64,000 nucleotides of DNA from Eledone cirrhosa. Its lineage: Eukaryota > Mollusca > Cephalopoda > Octopoda > Eledonidae. Each line of letters opens with the position of its first letter. The stretch's first letter is position 1. The translations under genes and the position numbers were made by a program. Positions 45,456 to 57,368 of this stretch are shown here, piece by piece. The stretch spans positions 78,848,925-78,912,924 of the forward strand of contig OZ024743.1 of the NCBI GenBank assembly GCA_964016885.1, written 5' to 3'. The notes below the pieces were generated by a model that was given only the letters and a program-made list of their open reading frames with translations, was not told the DNA's origin and searched no databases.

Positions 45456-45585
45456 ATAATAATAAATTTGAAGACTAAAATCCAAAGAGGGCTCGATAAG
45501 GATAAATATATATCAAATATATAAGATCCCGTTAAGGGTGAAAGCAGCGATTCTGTGCTTAAACTTTAATCTGTTATTTTAATAA

Positions 45586-45630
<45 letters not shown>
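45385..45630. repeat. AT microsatellites and a short dispersed repeat
   Basis: AT at 45385-45452 and 45588-45630. 45520-45588 is an inverted relative of 2800-2862. Confidence 0.85.
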
Positions 45631-45631
<1 letters not shown>

Positions 45632-46475
45632 GATATTAAGCAAATGGAAACTATATTTATATTTATAAAACCATATTTATTTCGTTATATATATTTCTGG
45701 GATATCATATTAAAAATATGTTATGCCTTCCTCAGACAAAATACAATACATAAGCTGTTTTATAAATAATTGGTGACATACCTTGTGATAATGCAACTTC
45801 CTTTTAAAAAGTTGATTTGGTAGTGAAACTGTTATGATAGTTATATAGAAAGAAAACGAAGATGAGAAGAAGAAGATGAAGAGATGTATGCAAAAAAAAA
45901 AAAAAAAAAAAAAGAAGAAGATGAAGAGATGTATGCAAAGAAAAACAACGGAGCGAGATAGAGAGACAAGGAGAGAGAGAAATACATTGATGGTGAAAAA
46001 ACATAGTAGGCTGCTTTTTGACAGATGATCATCGTATATGTGAGAGGTTAAGGGAAGGGATACAGTTAAATTAGTGTATAGGAGAAAAAGAAAGAAAGAT
46101 GATATATTTAAAATATATTAAAAATATATTATGTCTCATCCATTTGAATTATCAATTTTTATGAATTAGGTATTATAATGTAAATATCAGTATTCATGAA
46201 TGAGACACATATCCATAATGTGTGAAAAAAATGACCACATGCTCAGTTAAAAATTCTTAGGTCTATAAGCAAAATCTGAGATAAAACTTCAAACATAAGA
46301 ATATATGCATTCTCGTGAAAAAAGAGAAAAGAGAAGGTTATCTCAAATTCAAGTTGATAAATATAGACGCACATGTGAACCTACGTGATACGCTGCACTG
46401 ATTCTTATATTTCATGAAAAACTTCAATGCGTTAGAAAAGATTCCACCCTACATACATTTACATACAAATATACA
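45631..46475 (-). repeat. PLE 5 left inverted arm
   Basis: Reverse complement of 48190-49053. The outer end is cgatattaagcaaatggaaa, the inner end ccctacatacatttacatac. The - strand carries CTGAGGA ... GAAAT at about 45700-45750, a possible degenerate hammerhead. Confidence 0.88.
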
Positions 46476-46963
46476 TATATATAGACACAAAACATATAAG
46501 ATATACATTAACATCTAAAATAACATTCCAGCCTCACTTGCATGATCATCGATCAAGCATAGAGTAGACAACAGATATCAATATTAAAATTAAAAACGCC
46601 AAGAATATCTTCGTCACTCCACAGAGTATCTAGGGACGCAAGAGAACATAGTATGCCACGCATATCGGTCATAGAATCAGAGTCAAAAGCAAACAAAACC
46701 AAAATTGTTCATCAAGCCTTATTTAGCAGAAATCATTCAAAACTTATTCTACAAATGCTCTTATATTTATTATAGAAGTTTATCCAGCTTAAAAATTTAT
46801 TCAAAAGATTGGGGACAACGCCAATTATAGGGTAGTTTATTTAATCTCATTAATTATATATTCATGCAGAAAGGTTTTTAAAAAAAAATTTAAGGAATCG
46901 AAAGATTTATCGCCAAGTATCACAAATAGTCAAATACCTTAAGTAAATATACTACATTTTATA
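46476..46963. other. PLE 5 3' untranslated part
   Basis: AT-rich, between the nuclease stop and the left arm, no other coding signal. Confidence 0.5.
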
Positions 46964-47770
46964 TTACATTTTAAATTTATATTTATATTTAAATGTTGAG
47001 TTCAATCTATGTCTGCAACAGCTGAATAAATTGGTTCGTAAATTAAGGGAATTTTTAGATTTTAATATAAAGAATATCTCCTCCGCGCAGAGGTCACAAG
47101 TCTCAGAAGAGGAATTAAAAGGAATCCCTTTTGAGACTATATTCCAAACCATCGAATATCCAACTTTATCATGCTTAAGTTGCCAGAGTAACCCTGACAG
47201 CGATGTTGAGGATTTTTTATTTGGATCCGTGAAAGAGTTTTTGTGATTATTATAGCGAAGTTTAAATTCTGTCGAGGTGGAACCAACATAATTAAAAGAA
47301 TTTAAATCAGTTCTAACATTACAGTTGTATATTATATTTTTAACTAAGCAATTGTTATTTAGCGGACATTTAGATCTATCTCTACAGTTACAGTTTTTTA
47401 GTTGAATATTGTTTAGGCTATTTTCGGTATTTTGGCTAGGTTTTAGATTCCTATTATTTATTCTATTAATATTTTGTGCTAAATTTTTGGTGGACGAGTA
47501 CGTTAATTTTATAGTATGTCTATTAAAAATTGAGTGATACTTATGTGTTCTAGGGAAGCGTTTGTCAAGAGCATTAAAAAATAGTTTAACGATGTGGGTT
47601 TTAATGCTTAGTGAGAAGGGGGGGGGGGGGGCAAACCATATTATATTTCTAGTTCTATTTCTTTTCTGGTTTTTGAAATTATTGTAGTGCTTTCTATTAT
47701 AGTTGTTAAAGTTGTTACTGTAATTAAAATTGTTGTTATTTTGGTTAGTTTGTCTATTATCGATGTACAT
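46964..47770 (-). pseudogene. Penelope-like element 5 (family B): complete GIY-YIG endonuclease
   Basis: After an Asn-rich linker the frame reads RNIIWFAPPPPFSLSIKTH, FPRTHKYHSIFNRHTIKLTY, a Cys cluster NCNCRDRSKCPLNNNC, then IIYNCNV, FNYVGSTSTEFKLRYNNH, LSGLLWQLKHDKVGYSMVW, ETCDLCAEEIFFIL, LNLRTNLFSCCRH. These are all the expected steps of the nuclease, including the second Cys pair and the C-terminal CRH. It is the best preserved PLE nuclease in the window. The RT above it is in another frame (frameshift near 47750). Confidence 0.9.
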
Positions 47771-48123
47771 AATTTATCACTATATCCTGCTCTAGCTAAA
47801 GCTTCATTATAATACTGGGCTTTTTCGTCAAAAATATTTTTATTGGAAGAGATTCTAGAGATACGTTTTTGAACAGAGTTCACTATAGTATTTTTGACAG
47901 ATCTGGGGTGATTGGAGCTAAAATTGACATAATTCAAGTTTTCATTTAACTTGTGAAATGGATAGTGAAGACATGTGTTGAGATTAAATGTTACGTCTAG
48001 GAAATTGACTATTCTATGGTTATTCTCAATTTCTATTTTTAGATTAAGGTAATTAAAAAATTGTATAATTTGTTTTCTTTTCTTATTTAGTTCAGAGTTA
48101 TTATTTTCAATAAGTAAAAGCAT
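47641..48123 (-). pseudogene. Penelope-like element 5: RT C-terminal fragment
   Basis: Reads FFNYLNLKIEIENNHRIVNF, LDVTFNLNTCLHYPF, LNENLNYVNFSSNHPRSVK and AQYYNEALARAGYSDKL, the last part of the RT. It then slides out of frame over the Asn-rich linker. The catalytic palm is missing, and the element is cut off close to the right inverted arm, as in PLE 4. Confidence 0.85.
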
Positions 48124-48189
48124 GTCATCTCTATATAAACCTCCGGTAACACCGGGTATTTTCCTATGCAGCGAATTATATATGTATAT

Positions 48190-49053
48190 TTGTATGTAAA
48201 TGTATATGTATATTTGTATGTAAATGTATGTAGGGTGGAATCTTTTCTAACGCATTGAAGTTTTTCATGAAATATAAGAATCAGTGCAGCGTATCACGTA
48301 GGTTCACATGTGCGTCTATATTTATCAACTTGAATTTGAGATAACCTTCTCTTTTCTCTTTTTTCACGAGAATGCATATATACTTATGTTTGAAGTTTTA
48401 TCTCAGATTTTGCTTATAGACCTAAGAATTTTTAACTGAGCATGTGGTCATTTTTTTCACACATTATGGATATGTGTCTCATTCATGAATACTGATATTT
48501 ACATTATAATACCTAATTCATAAAAATTGATAATTCAAATGGATGAGACATAATATATTTTTAATATATTTTAAATATATCATCTTTCTTTCTTTTTCTC
48601 CTATACACTAATTTAACTGTATCCCTTCCCTTAACCTCTCACATATACGATGATCATCTGTCAAAAAGCAGCCTACTATGTTTTTTCACCATCAATGTAT
48701 TTCTCTCTCTCCTTGTCTCTCTATCTCGCTCCGTTGTTTTTCTTTGCATACATCTCTTCATCTTCTTTTTTTATTTATTTTTTTATTTATTTGCATACAT
48801 CTCTTCATCTTCTTCTTCTCATCTTCGTTTTCTTTCTATATAACTATCATAACAGTTTCACTACCAAATCAACTTTTTAAAAGGAAGTTGCATTATCACA
48901 AGGTATGTCACCAATTATTTATAAAACAGCTTATGTATTGTATTTTGTCTGAGGAAGGCATAACATATTTTTAATATGATATCCCAGAAATATATATAAC
49001 GAAATAAATATGGTTTTATAAATATAAATATAGTTTCCATTTGCTTAATATCG
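48190..49053 (+). repeat. PLE 5 right inverted arm
   Basis: Reverse complement of 45631-46475 with few differences (a poly-A/T segment near 48765-48795 differs in length and composition). Confidence 0.88.
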
Positions 49054-49140
49054 TAAACCTACTCCAGAAACTGTTGAGTGCTTTTATATCAGTTATAAAA
49101 TATTTACTCGTTGTAACCCAACAATCTTAAATATAACTTT

Positions 49141-49143
<3 letters not shown>

Positions 49144-49186
<43 letters not shown>
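49144..49186. repeat. (AT)n microsatellite
   Basis: Pure AT run. Confidence 0.95.
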
Positions 49187-49187
<1 letters not shown>

Positions 49188-49264
49188 CAAGAAGGTGTGG
49201 TAAGATACCACGTGGACCATAACGCACCAGAGTACTCGATACTTAGGGTAGTCGAGAGGGTAAT

Positions 49265-49385
49265 AGGAAAAGAGTCAGGACCCCGATGTCTGAGCTGCGG
49301 CCGTTTCGACAGCTAGATACGAAGAGTTCGGATCTAGCTGTCGAAAGGGCCGGAGCTCAGCCGTCGGGGTCCTGACTCTTTTCCT
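49265..49385. repeat. Short fold-back, arms about 53 bp
   Basis: aggaaaagagtcaggacccc ... ttcgacagctagat is inverted at 49332-49385 with a few mismatches; loop about 15 nt. AT runs lie on the right side. Confidence 0.9.
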
Positions 49386-49453
49386 ATATATATATATATA
49401 TATATATATAACTTTCATAGGTTTCGGCCAGAATTGGCCCGAGCTTTTTAATT

Positions 49454-50100
49454 TTATGGAGTTTTAATGTGTTTTGAGGTAATGTTAAAGAGAGCGGATC
49501 TAATTGAGGTGAAATAATTGTGCTGTATTGTTGTTATGAGATGCGAGTGAGATTTTTGTTGTCGGCGCATAGCACGGGACCCAAACCTTTGGTGTACCTT
49601 AAAGGTGATGCCAACATCATTTGGGCAAAGTTGATGGAATATTTTCCACATCATGCAGATAATGTAGCGCTCACGGCGACGTTGGAGAGAATAAAGGTTG
49701 AGCTTTTCTAATCGATCCCAATCGTCAAGGCCTGTCATGCCATCTATCTTTTTTGTAATTGACCTTTGAGGTGCTTCAACTTTCATGATACTTTGTTTCG
49801 TGTGGACAAAAGTATTTAAGTGGACAAAAGTATTTAGTGGGGTCGGCAAAAGAAGAGAAGAGAAGGATAACAGTGTGGATATCTCTCGACTGGAAGTTCT
49901 GAGAATCCAGAAACACATCCTGCGGGCCATGTCAACTTTGCTGTTTATATGAGTGGCCCAGCTTATGTTGTTGTCCCCAATTACTCCCAGGTCTCTTATG
50001 TTGTTGGATGCCACGAGAGTTTCACCCGAAGGAAGAGAGTATGGTAGTTTCAGGGCATCCTTTTTTCCAAAGTGGATTAACTCAAATTTATCCTCGTTCA
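49454..50100 (-). pseudogene. Jockey/CR1-like LINE RT, C-terminal fragment
   Basis: On the - strand: LNEDKFELIHFGKKDALK, IRDLGVIGDNNISWATHI, RMCFWILRTSSREI, then QRSITKKIDGMTGLDDWDRL, EKLNLYSLQRRRERYIICMM and WKIFHQLCPNDVGI. This is the region after the RT palm in jockey-like elements. The reading frame is largely open for about 215 codons; the N-terminal RT and endonuclease are absent. A long AT run (50101-50162) bounds it upstream. Confidence 0.85.

Positions 50101-50162
<62 letters not shown>
50101..50162. repeat. (AT)n microsatellite
   Basis: Pure AT run. Confidence 0.97.
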
Positions 50163-50167
<5 letters not shown>

Positions 50168-50282
50168 CACAATTATCAAAGTTATGTTCAAATCATTTAA
50201 TTGCTGACAATCGTTTCTACCAAACTTTCGTTTGGAGTCATTATTTTATATTCCTGCTCTGTAAAACACCTGATCTTCTTAA

Positions 50283-50392
50283 ATTGAGCTATTTCTCTTA
50301 CTGGTAGTAAGGTAGTAGGAAATTACTGACTTTTCCTGTTTATAGTTGTTTATAGTATATACATAATTATAAATAGTATCATTATTATTAAG
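50283..50392 (+). repeat. Repeat 3' tail, copy 1
   Basis: gagctatttctcttactggt ... gtttatagtatatacataa then ATT triplets. Copies at 61144-61234 and 62211-62330 suggest the 3' end of an unidentified LINE or SINE. Confidence 0.75.
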
Positions 50393-50586
50393 GGCGGTGG
50401 ATTGGCAGTATCGGTAGAGGGTCGGACGCCATGCTTTCCAGCATAGTTACGTCCCTTTACGATCTGAGTTCAAATCCCGCCGAGGTTAACTTTGCCTTTC
50501 ATCCTTACGAGGTCGATAAAATAAAGTACCAGTAATGCACTGGGTAATTGCTGGCCTTGTGCCTAAAGTAGAAACAATTATTATTA
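50393..50586 (+). repeat. SINE family 1, complete
   Basis: gggcggtggattggcagtat, tcggtagagggtcggacgcc, gagttcaaatcccgccgagg, ggtcgataaaataaagtacc, cttgtgcctaaagtagaaac. Closest to a consensus in this window. Confidence 0.95.
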
Positions 50587-50587
50587 A

Positions 50588-50862
50588 CAGAGCATTACTG
50601 GTACTTTATTTTATCGACCCCGAAAGGATGAAAGGCAAAGTTAACCTCAAATCCTGCCGAGGTTAACTTTGCCTTTCATCCTTTCGGGGTCGATAAAATA
50701 AAGTACCAGTAATGTACTGGGTAATTGCTGGCCTTGTGCCAAAAAGTAGAAACAATTATTATTAACTTTGCCTTTCATCCTTTCGGGGTCGATAAAATAA
50801 AGTACCAGTAATGCTCTGGGTAATTGCTGGCCTTGTGCCAAACGTAGAAACAATTATTATTA
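50588..50862. repeat. Cluster of three partial SINEs (- + +)
   Basis: 50588-50650 is a - strand piece; 50648-50763 and 50764-50862 are + strand 3' halves in tandem. The first pair forms a hairpin around aacctcaaatcctgccgagg. Confidence 0.9.
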
Positions 50863-50873
50863 TAATATATATA

Positions 50874-50914
<41 letters not shown>

Positions 50915-50918
<4 letters not shown>

Positions 50919-51060
50919 AATTAAAAAGAACAGAAAGATGCAGTAAAAGAGATTTATTCGGTTCTTACGTACGTTTCAATAGACATCAATTTGCCTAGAT
51001 CTCGTAAGAACCGAATAAATCTCTTTTACTGCATCTTTCTGTTCTTTTTAATTCTTTATA
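50915..51060. repeat. Fold-back, arms about 60 bp
   Basis: aaagaattaaaaagaacaga ... ttcggttcttac is inverted at 50999-51060; loop about 24 nt with acgtacgtttcaatagac. Confidence 0.9.
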
Positions 51061-51200
51061 CACGCCCCGGAATATAGCTAAACTGGAATATACACCTTTT
51101 TTCTGCATTTCGTTGAGCACCACTCTGTTGTAAGCTGACATTCCCCTACACGGTACATAACACTGTGTCCTGGAAAACATTAATGCACTCGTGCATAACC

Positions 51201-51202
<2 letters not shown>

Positions 51203-51260
<58 letters not shown>

Positions 51261-51293
51261 CTGTTCAAATTTTCCATTATATATATATATATA
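51203..51293. repeat. AT microsatellites
   Basis: AT runs at 51203-51258 and near 51278-51292. Confidence 0.95.
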
Positions 51294-51407
51294 ATAATTG
51301 TTTCTACTTTAGGCACAAAGCCACCAATTACCCAGTGCATTACTGGTACTTTATTTTATCGACCCCGTAAGGATGAAAGGTAAAGTGAACCTCGACGGAA
51401 TTTGAAC
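51294..51407 (-). repeat. SINE family 1, partial
   Basis: aattgtttctactttaggca, ttattttatcgaccccgtaa, acctcgacggaatttgaac. The head is missing. Confidence 0.9.
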
Positions 51408-51410
51408 TAC

Positions 51411-51411
<1 letters not shown>

Positions 51412-51485
<74 letters not shown>

Positions 51486-51860
51486 TATATGCATATATAT
51501 ATCCATACATGAATGCATTAATACATACATACATACTTACATACATATATATAAATACACAAATACGTATGTATGTATACATACATGAATGCAAACATAC
51601 ATATATACATCCATCCATCCATACATCCATACATACAACTAGTTAGGAAATTACAAGTACAATCCATTAATGGAACAGTAAGAATATGTAAAACATTCCA
51701 AAGATTTTGCAGCTAATAACTGCATATACACATGTACAGATACAAAACATATACACATGCACACATACAACTCAAAACATCCACATCCACACATATAATA
51801 ACATCCATATGTACACATGCAGACATAAACTACCTAGTTGATGTTGTGTAAATTCCAATG
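51412..51860. repeat. AT and ACAT-rich simple sequence
   Basis: AT run to 51480, then tacata and atccatcc repeats, then unassigned sequence. Confidence 0.8.
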
Positions 51861-51969
51861 AGAGAGTCTTGTATCTATGTTAGAAACCGACTCTCTCTAT
51901 TGGTAAAAATTTGTGAAATTATAAAACCAGAAGAACATACATACATACAGACATACATACAGAAGGACA

Positions 51970-52480
51970 GAAATACGAACTTAAACCATCATTTCTTTGG
52001 GGATCACCTGAAACTCTATGCCAAGAACATAGATGGGATGAAGAAAAATCTTGACCTGGTTACAACATTCTCAAAGGATATAGGAATGAAGTTTGACCAA
52101 GATAAAAGTTCAGAAATGACTGTAAAGCGAGGAAAAACTACAACCTAATCTAGCAACATTTTTATAAAATTGCCTAACTGTTTCACCGATATCGGACGAG
52201 GACTGCTACAGATACCTGGGGATAGATGAGAATATATCCTATAATGGTATCTGTAATAAAGAACGCGTAACCAGGGAATATTACACCCGGTTAAGAAAGA
52301 TTTGGTCTTCGGAACTCTCGCAAAACAAAACAGTGGCTCACAGTGTGTTTACTGTGCCTGTCCTAACACCAACGTTTGGAATACTCGAAATCCGAGTAAC
52401 ACATATGAGGAGGACGCACTAGACAGTATTATTCTCGGTTCTGTGTCTGAAAAGTGATATGGTCGTGGCTGGAACTGTTC
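51970..52480 (+). pseudogene. Non-LTR RT fragment
   Basis: DHLKLYAKNIDGMKKNLDLV, TFSKDIGMKFDQDKSS and TVKRGK resemble the segment right after the YADD motif in some mollusc LINEs. After stops come phrases such as YEEDALDSIILGSVSEK. Short and eroded; the clade is not resolved. Confidence 0.5.
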
Positions 52481-52489
52481 TGGTAAGAC

Positions 52490-52675
52490 TGTGGCAGTAT
52501 CGGTAGAGGGTCGGACGCCATGCTTTGCAGCAAAGAGTTACGGCCCTTTATGGTCCGAGTTCAAATCCCGTCCAGGTTAACTTTGCCTTTCATCCTTACG
52601 GGGTCGATAAAATAAAGTACCAGTAATACACTGATATAATTGTTGGCCTTGTGCCAAAAGTAGAAACAATTATTT
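52490..52675 (+). repeat. SINE family 1, complete
   Basis: tggcagtatcggtagagggt, gagttcaaatcccgtccagg, ggggtcgataaaataaagta, gccttgtgccaaaagtagaa. Confidence 0.93.
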
Positions 52676-52969
52676 GATATAATTGTATCTAAATAATATA
52701 AATAGCTCGAAGGGAGGCAACTCTACATAACTTGTTCAGACTACGGACAACGTGTAAAAGAAGACATCTTTACATTAACAGACTTTCTGCCTCACATACT
52801 CACAAATGTACAAATAGACAGACACACATATACTCCCCACCCCACACATACTTGCACACAGACACACACACACACACACACATATACAGACACACACACA
52901 CACACACATATATACATTAAGTTTAGAAACACAAGCTTTAAATCAGCCGGTAAATAATAATAATAATAA
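52676..52969. repeat. Spacer with (CA)n microsatellite
   Basis: CA and CATA repeats at 52858-52917; (AAT)n at about 52955-52975. Confidence 0.85.
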
Positions 52970-53160
52970 TAATAATTGTTTCTACTTTAGGCACAAGGCC
53001 AGCAATTATCCAGTACATTACTGGTACTTTATTTTATCGACCCCACAAGGATGAAAGTCTAAGTTAACCTCGGCGGGATTTGAACTCAGATCATAAAGGG
53101 CCGTAACTCTATGCTGCAAAGCATGGCGTCCGACCTTCTACCGATACTGCCAATCCACTA
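52970..53160 (-). repeat. SINE family 1, complete
   Basis: aataataattgtttctactt, cagcaattatccagtaca, cggcgggatttgaactcaga, ctaccgatactgccaatcca. Confidence 0.93.
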
Positions 53161-53559
53161 ATAATGAAATTATTGTGTACAGAGCTCAGGTGCACTACAA
53201 CGCATGAAAATATGTTTAACCAGTCCCATTAATGTCATAACTATAATATTAATACAACTTATATATATATGTGTGTGTGTGTATAAGTGTATGTGTGTGT
53301 AGCATAATTCCAGTTCCTCGTAGGACTAACAACACACCAAGGAGCTGGTCATATCGATGAATTGACAGAGTGGAACACATTTCAACACCATGATTACCTG
53401 TTCTCTCTACATTAATTCGGACTGCCTGAAGAGGCAATAATAGCTGTCACTGAAATATATATAGCAGAGAATTTATAATAAACGAAGTCAAATGTAACAT
53501 GTTTGACTTACTTATTTTATATATATTTATATATATATATATATACATATATTTGTTTT
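53161..53559. other. Unassigned spacer
   Basis: Short GT repeat at 53270-53283; no gene seen. Confidence 0.4.
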
Positions 53560-53870
53560 GCGAGGTTTTTGATATGAAATCGTGTGTCGAAACAAATGGC
53601 GTAGATATACAATACAACAGGAGGAATCAATAATACCACTGATGATGTTGCAGATGAGCAACGAAAGAACTTTGTTAGACTATATATATTTGTTTATATC
53701 TATATTATATCTGTATTTTTGACCGTTGGTTAGTCAATCGTTCCGAATGAATTAACTGTGGAGATATAAAAGATACAGAAGCGAAAACCAACCAAACAGT
53801 GAGTGTGTGCTGTTGTTATTTCTGGCAATATTACTACAACAATATGACCCTTCCCAAGTATAAATACACA
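53560..53870 (+). mobile_element. Solo family-A PLE terminal repeat
   Basis: Shares gcgaggtttttgatatgaaa, gcaacgaaagaactttgtta, acagaagcgaaaaccaacca and gacccttcccaagtataa with 17120-17990 but is on the + strand, with no coding sequence nearby. Confidence 0.7.
53630..53680 (+). ncRNA. Hammerhead-ribozyme-like motif
   Basis: CTGATGA (53639-53645), extra T, GTTGC loop GCAAC, GAAAGAACTTTG. Helix I is only about 2 bp. Third member of the family-A motif set. Confidence 0.5.
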
Positions 53871-53880
53871 CACACACACA

Positions 53881-53962
<82 letters not shown>

Positions 53963-53975
53963 GAGAGAGAGCAGT
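53871..53975. repeat. (CA)n-(AT)n-(GA)n compound microsatellite
   Basis: CA, AT and GA dinucleotide runs in direct succession directly before the RTE element. Confidence 0.95.
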
Positions 53976-53999
53976 CTGGTTATGACTCTGCTGGCTTAG

Positions 54000-54860
54000 A
54001 GCCACAGAGAGGGCCAGTGGATGATGGATCAGCTGTCTCTGAGACAAATATAAAGAATGCAGTTTTGTCCTGCAGAAGAGCCATCAAAATGGGCACTTTG
54101 AATGTGAGGACTATTCGGACGCTGGAGAAGAGAGAGGAGTTGGGACATCTGTTCGAGGAGAGTGGTATACAGATACTTGCGATCCAAGAATACAGGATCC
54201 TACACTATGAGCCCGTGAGGAGTGTGATGATTGGGAAGACGAGCCAGCTCATCACCACATCGGCAGTGAGGAACATGACCAATGCTGCAGTGGGAGGATT
54301 GGGTTTTGTTTTCAGCACAAAAACCAGTCTATTGGAGGGAAATAATGCCTGTCGCCCCGCGAGTGTTGAGGGTGACCTTCAATGGAAACCCAAGACTGAC
54401 AGTCATCTCAGCCTATAGTCCAACCGAGGGGGACAGTGATGTGAGTGCGGAAGAGTTCCATGAGGAGGTGTGTAGAGCTGTCAACACCTCTCAGGCACAC
54501 AACATCCTGCTTGTTTTGGGGGACTTCAATGCACATCTGAGTAAGGAGGGCAGTGAAGATCCTTGCTGGTACTTCCATAACAACACCAACCGAAATGGAA
54601 GACTACTGAGAGACACCCTGCTGGAGGCGAACTTGATAGCGACCAAACTAAGGTTTAGGAAGAATCTGGGGAAGATGTGGACCTACATCTCAGATATGCA
54701 CCTGTCCAAGTCCCAGATTGATTTCATTCTGGTGAGGAAAAAGTGGCGGAATAGTGTTCTGAACACAGAACCATACAACTATTTCAGTACAATGGGTAGT
54801 GACCACCAGCTTGTTATGAATGAGGTCCGGGTGAGCTTAAGAAAGAGCAAGGCTTAGCCC
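54000..54860 (+). pseudogene. RTE-clade LINE: endonuclease domain
   Basis: IKMGTLNVRTIRTLEKREEL (catalytic Asn) and IQILAIQEYRI start the EEP domain at about 54080. Conserved AIQE is followed by LGFVFSTK. A frameshift near 54350 leads into TFNGNPRLTVISAYSPTEGD, LLVLGDFNAHL, NGRLLRDTLLEANLI, KMWTYISD, SQIDFILVRKKWRNS and SDHQLVMNEV (the final SDH). An amber stop at 54855 interrupts before the RT. Confidence 0.9.
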
Positions 54861-57000
54861 CGGAGAGCAATCTATGACTGGGGAGCTTTCAAGGAAGATG
54901 ATAAGCTACAGTAGAGATTCACAATGGAAGTGAGGAACAGGTTCAGTGCTCTGTGTGGAGAGTCAGAGGAGAGAGAGACTGGATGGACTGAGGAGAGTGT
55001 GACGAGGAGGTACGGGCACTTCACCAATGCAGTGGCGGAAGCAAGTGAAACCCTGGTGCCGAGGAAAAAGAACAAAAGGAAGCACGTCAGCTCTGCAAAC
55101 CCAAAAGTGTGTGCAGCCAGAGAACACCTGAAAGCTGCCAAGGACCAATTCTATGCTGATTCTACGGAGGAGAGGATGGAGACTGTGGAGGTGATGAGGG
55201 AAGAACTCTGTACCGCTTACACTGAGGCCAGAGAGGAGGCACTGATAGAGAAGATCAGAAGTGTGGAGAGAGCGGTTGACAGATTTGGATGTAAGGAGAG
55301 TTGGATGATCATAAACGAGATCACAGGGAGGAAGAGAAGGTGTTCGAGTCAGATCCAGGGAATGGGGCCCGAGGATAGGAAAAGGAAATGGCTAGACCAT
55401 TTTAGGACCCTACTAGGAGAGTCACCCTCCACAGCCCAGAGCACTGTGGAGATCAGGCGGCTGTTTGAGGAACTGGATATTGAGACAGAGCCCTTCACCA
55501 GACAGGAGCTTCAGAGAGTCAAAAAGAGGATCAACGAGGGCAAGGCTCATGGAGAAGATGGAGTGGCATCAGAGGTGATGAAGAGGTGTGATTTTGATGA
55601 TATCATCCTGGGGTTCTGTAACCGGGCACTGGAGAAAGGAGTTGCCCCGAATCAGTGGAGGATCAGTAACATCGTCCCAGTGCCAAAGAAGGGAGATCTC
55701 TCTAACACCAACAACTACAGGGGGATCTCACTGACGTCACTTGTGGCAACACCCTCAACAGGATGATTCTTAACAGGATCCAGACTGAGATGGAGAAGAA
55801 GCTCAGGGACAACCAGAACGGCTTCAGAGAGGGAAGATCAACCACCAGTCACATCCTGATGCTGAGGAGGATATTAGAGGGAGCTAGAGCAAAGTGCCTT
55901 CCTGCGGTCATGGTTTTCATTGACTTTAGGAAAGCCTTTGATTCTGTGGACCATCACTGCCTGATGAAGATCTTACAGGCTTATGGAATCCCCAAGAGGA
56001 TAGTGGACCTGATATCACTGCTCTACACCAACACCAAAGCCCAAGTCATTACACCTGATGGGATGACAGAGTTCTTTGAGATACTGGCTGGAGTGCTCCA
56101 GGGAGATACATTGGCTCCCTACCTTTTTATCATCGTAGTGGACTATTGTATGCGCCTTGCACTGGAGAAACACCAGGACTCTGGCTTTACTGTAGCACCG
56201 GCTCAGAGCAGGAGAGTTAAGGCGTAAAAGGTATCAGATCCTGAATTTGCCGACGACATAGTTTTGGTGACAAATACAGTGAAGGAGGCAGAGGATTTGA
56301 TGCGGGAGGTTGAGACTGTGTCGATGATTGTGGGGCTGAGAATGAATGAGACTAAAACAAAATATCTGGTAGAGAATGTTGAGAAGCCAGAGGGGATCAC
56401 TAATGTAGGCGGGAAGCCGCTAGAATTGGTTGAGGGCTTCCTGTATTTGGGAGCAAAGATTGGGAATACGGAAGATGATGTGGTTGAGTGGAAGAGCAAA
56501 GTCTGGGCGGCGTGCCACAGCTTGAGATCGGTGTGGAAATCGGACCTTCGTAAAGACCTGAAAATCCGCCTCTTCATTGCTGTAGTGGAGTCTGTGCTGC
56601 TGTACGCGTCTGAGACTTGGACACTGACCAAGAAACTCACTCAGATGGTGGATGGGTGCTACACGAGAATGCTGAGGATGGCTCTGAACATTAATCAGTA
56701 TACACTGAGGATGAAAAACTCAGAGCTGTATGGGAGCCTCCCAAAAGTCAGCTCAAAAGTGACACAGAGGAGACCTAGGTTAGCTGGACATGCTCACCGA
56801 CATCCAGAGTTGACACTTCACTCAGTGCTCCTGTGGGAGCCCCTACATGGACACACTGGAAGAGGAAGACCAAGGTTAACATATGTTGACGCCCTAAGGA
56901 CAGACACTGGTCTGTTGGAGACGCAGGACATGGCAGCGATAATGAGGGACAGAGACCGCTGGAGAGAACTCGTCCATGGATCTCGGGAATTTTACCCGCC
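54861..57000 (+). pseudogene. RTE-clade LINE: reverse transcriptase
   Basis: After two in-frame TAG codons (54855, 54912) the frame gives FTRQELQRVKKRINEGKAHG, EDGVASEVMK, NQWRISNIVPVPKKGDLSN and NNYRGISLTS. A frameshift near 55745 leads to MILNRIQTEMEKKLRDNQNG, FREGRSTTSHI, VMVFIDFRKAFDSVDHHCLM (motif A) and GVLQGDTLAPYLF (motif B). A TAA at 56224 precedes DPEFADDIVLVTN (motif C, FADD). The C-terminus reads FLYLGAKIGNTEDDV, ESVLLYASETWTL, GRGRPRLTYVDALRTDTGLL and RDRDRWRELV. 3' AT and GA simple repeats follow, as is common for RTE tails. Four or more lesions, but nearly full length. Confidence 0.92.
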
Positions 57001-57001
57001 C

Positions 57002-57049
<48 letters not shown>

Positions 57050-57055
57050 AACCAG

Positions 57056-57125
<70 letters not shown>
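57001..57125. repeat. AT and GA microsatellites
   Basis: AT runs at 57010-57047 and 57058-57094, GA run to 57125; simple-repeat tail of the RTE. Confidence 0.95.
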
Positions 57126-57130
<5 letters not shown>

Positions 57131-57368
57131 TGTAAATAGCGATCGCAAGGTCAAGTATATATCTCTATACCCTCACTGCATCATCCCATGCAATGATTAC
57201 ATGATTGGTGGCCTCCCCAGTTGGTCATCTTCTTTTGTCACACATTCTCTGACCTCCCCAATGAATATTTCTTTTTTTTTTCAGGAAGCACAAAAAAGTC
57301 ATTGAGTTGGTCCCTAAAAACTAAAATACTGATCAATACTTAACATAGAAAATATTTTCCTCGTGTGA
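57126..57368. other. Unassigned spacer
   Basis: No gene or known repeat. Confidence 0.4.

Noticed and set aside
50393..50480. tRNA genes at SINE heads
   Set aside because: The A/B-box heads belong to SINEs; the sequence continues into the SINE body with no mature tRNA fold or 3' end.
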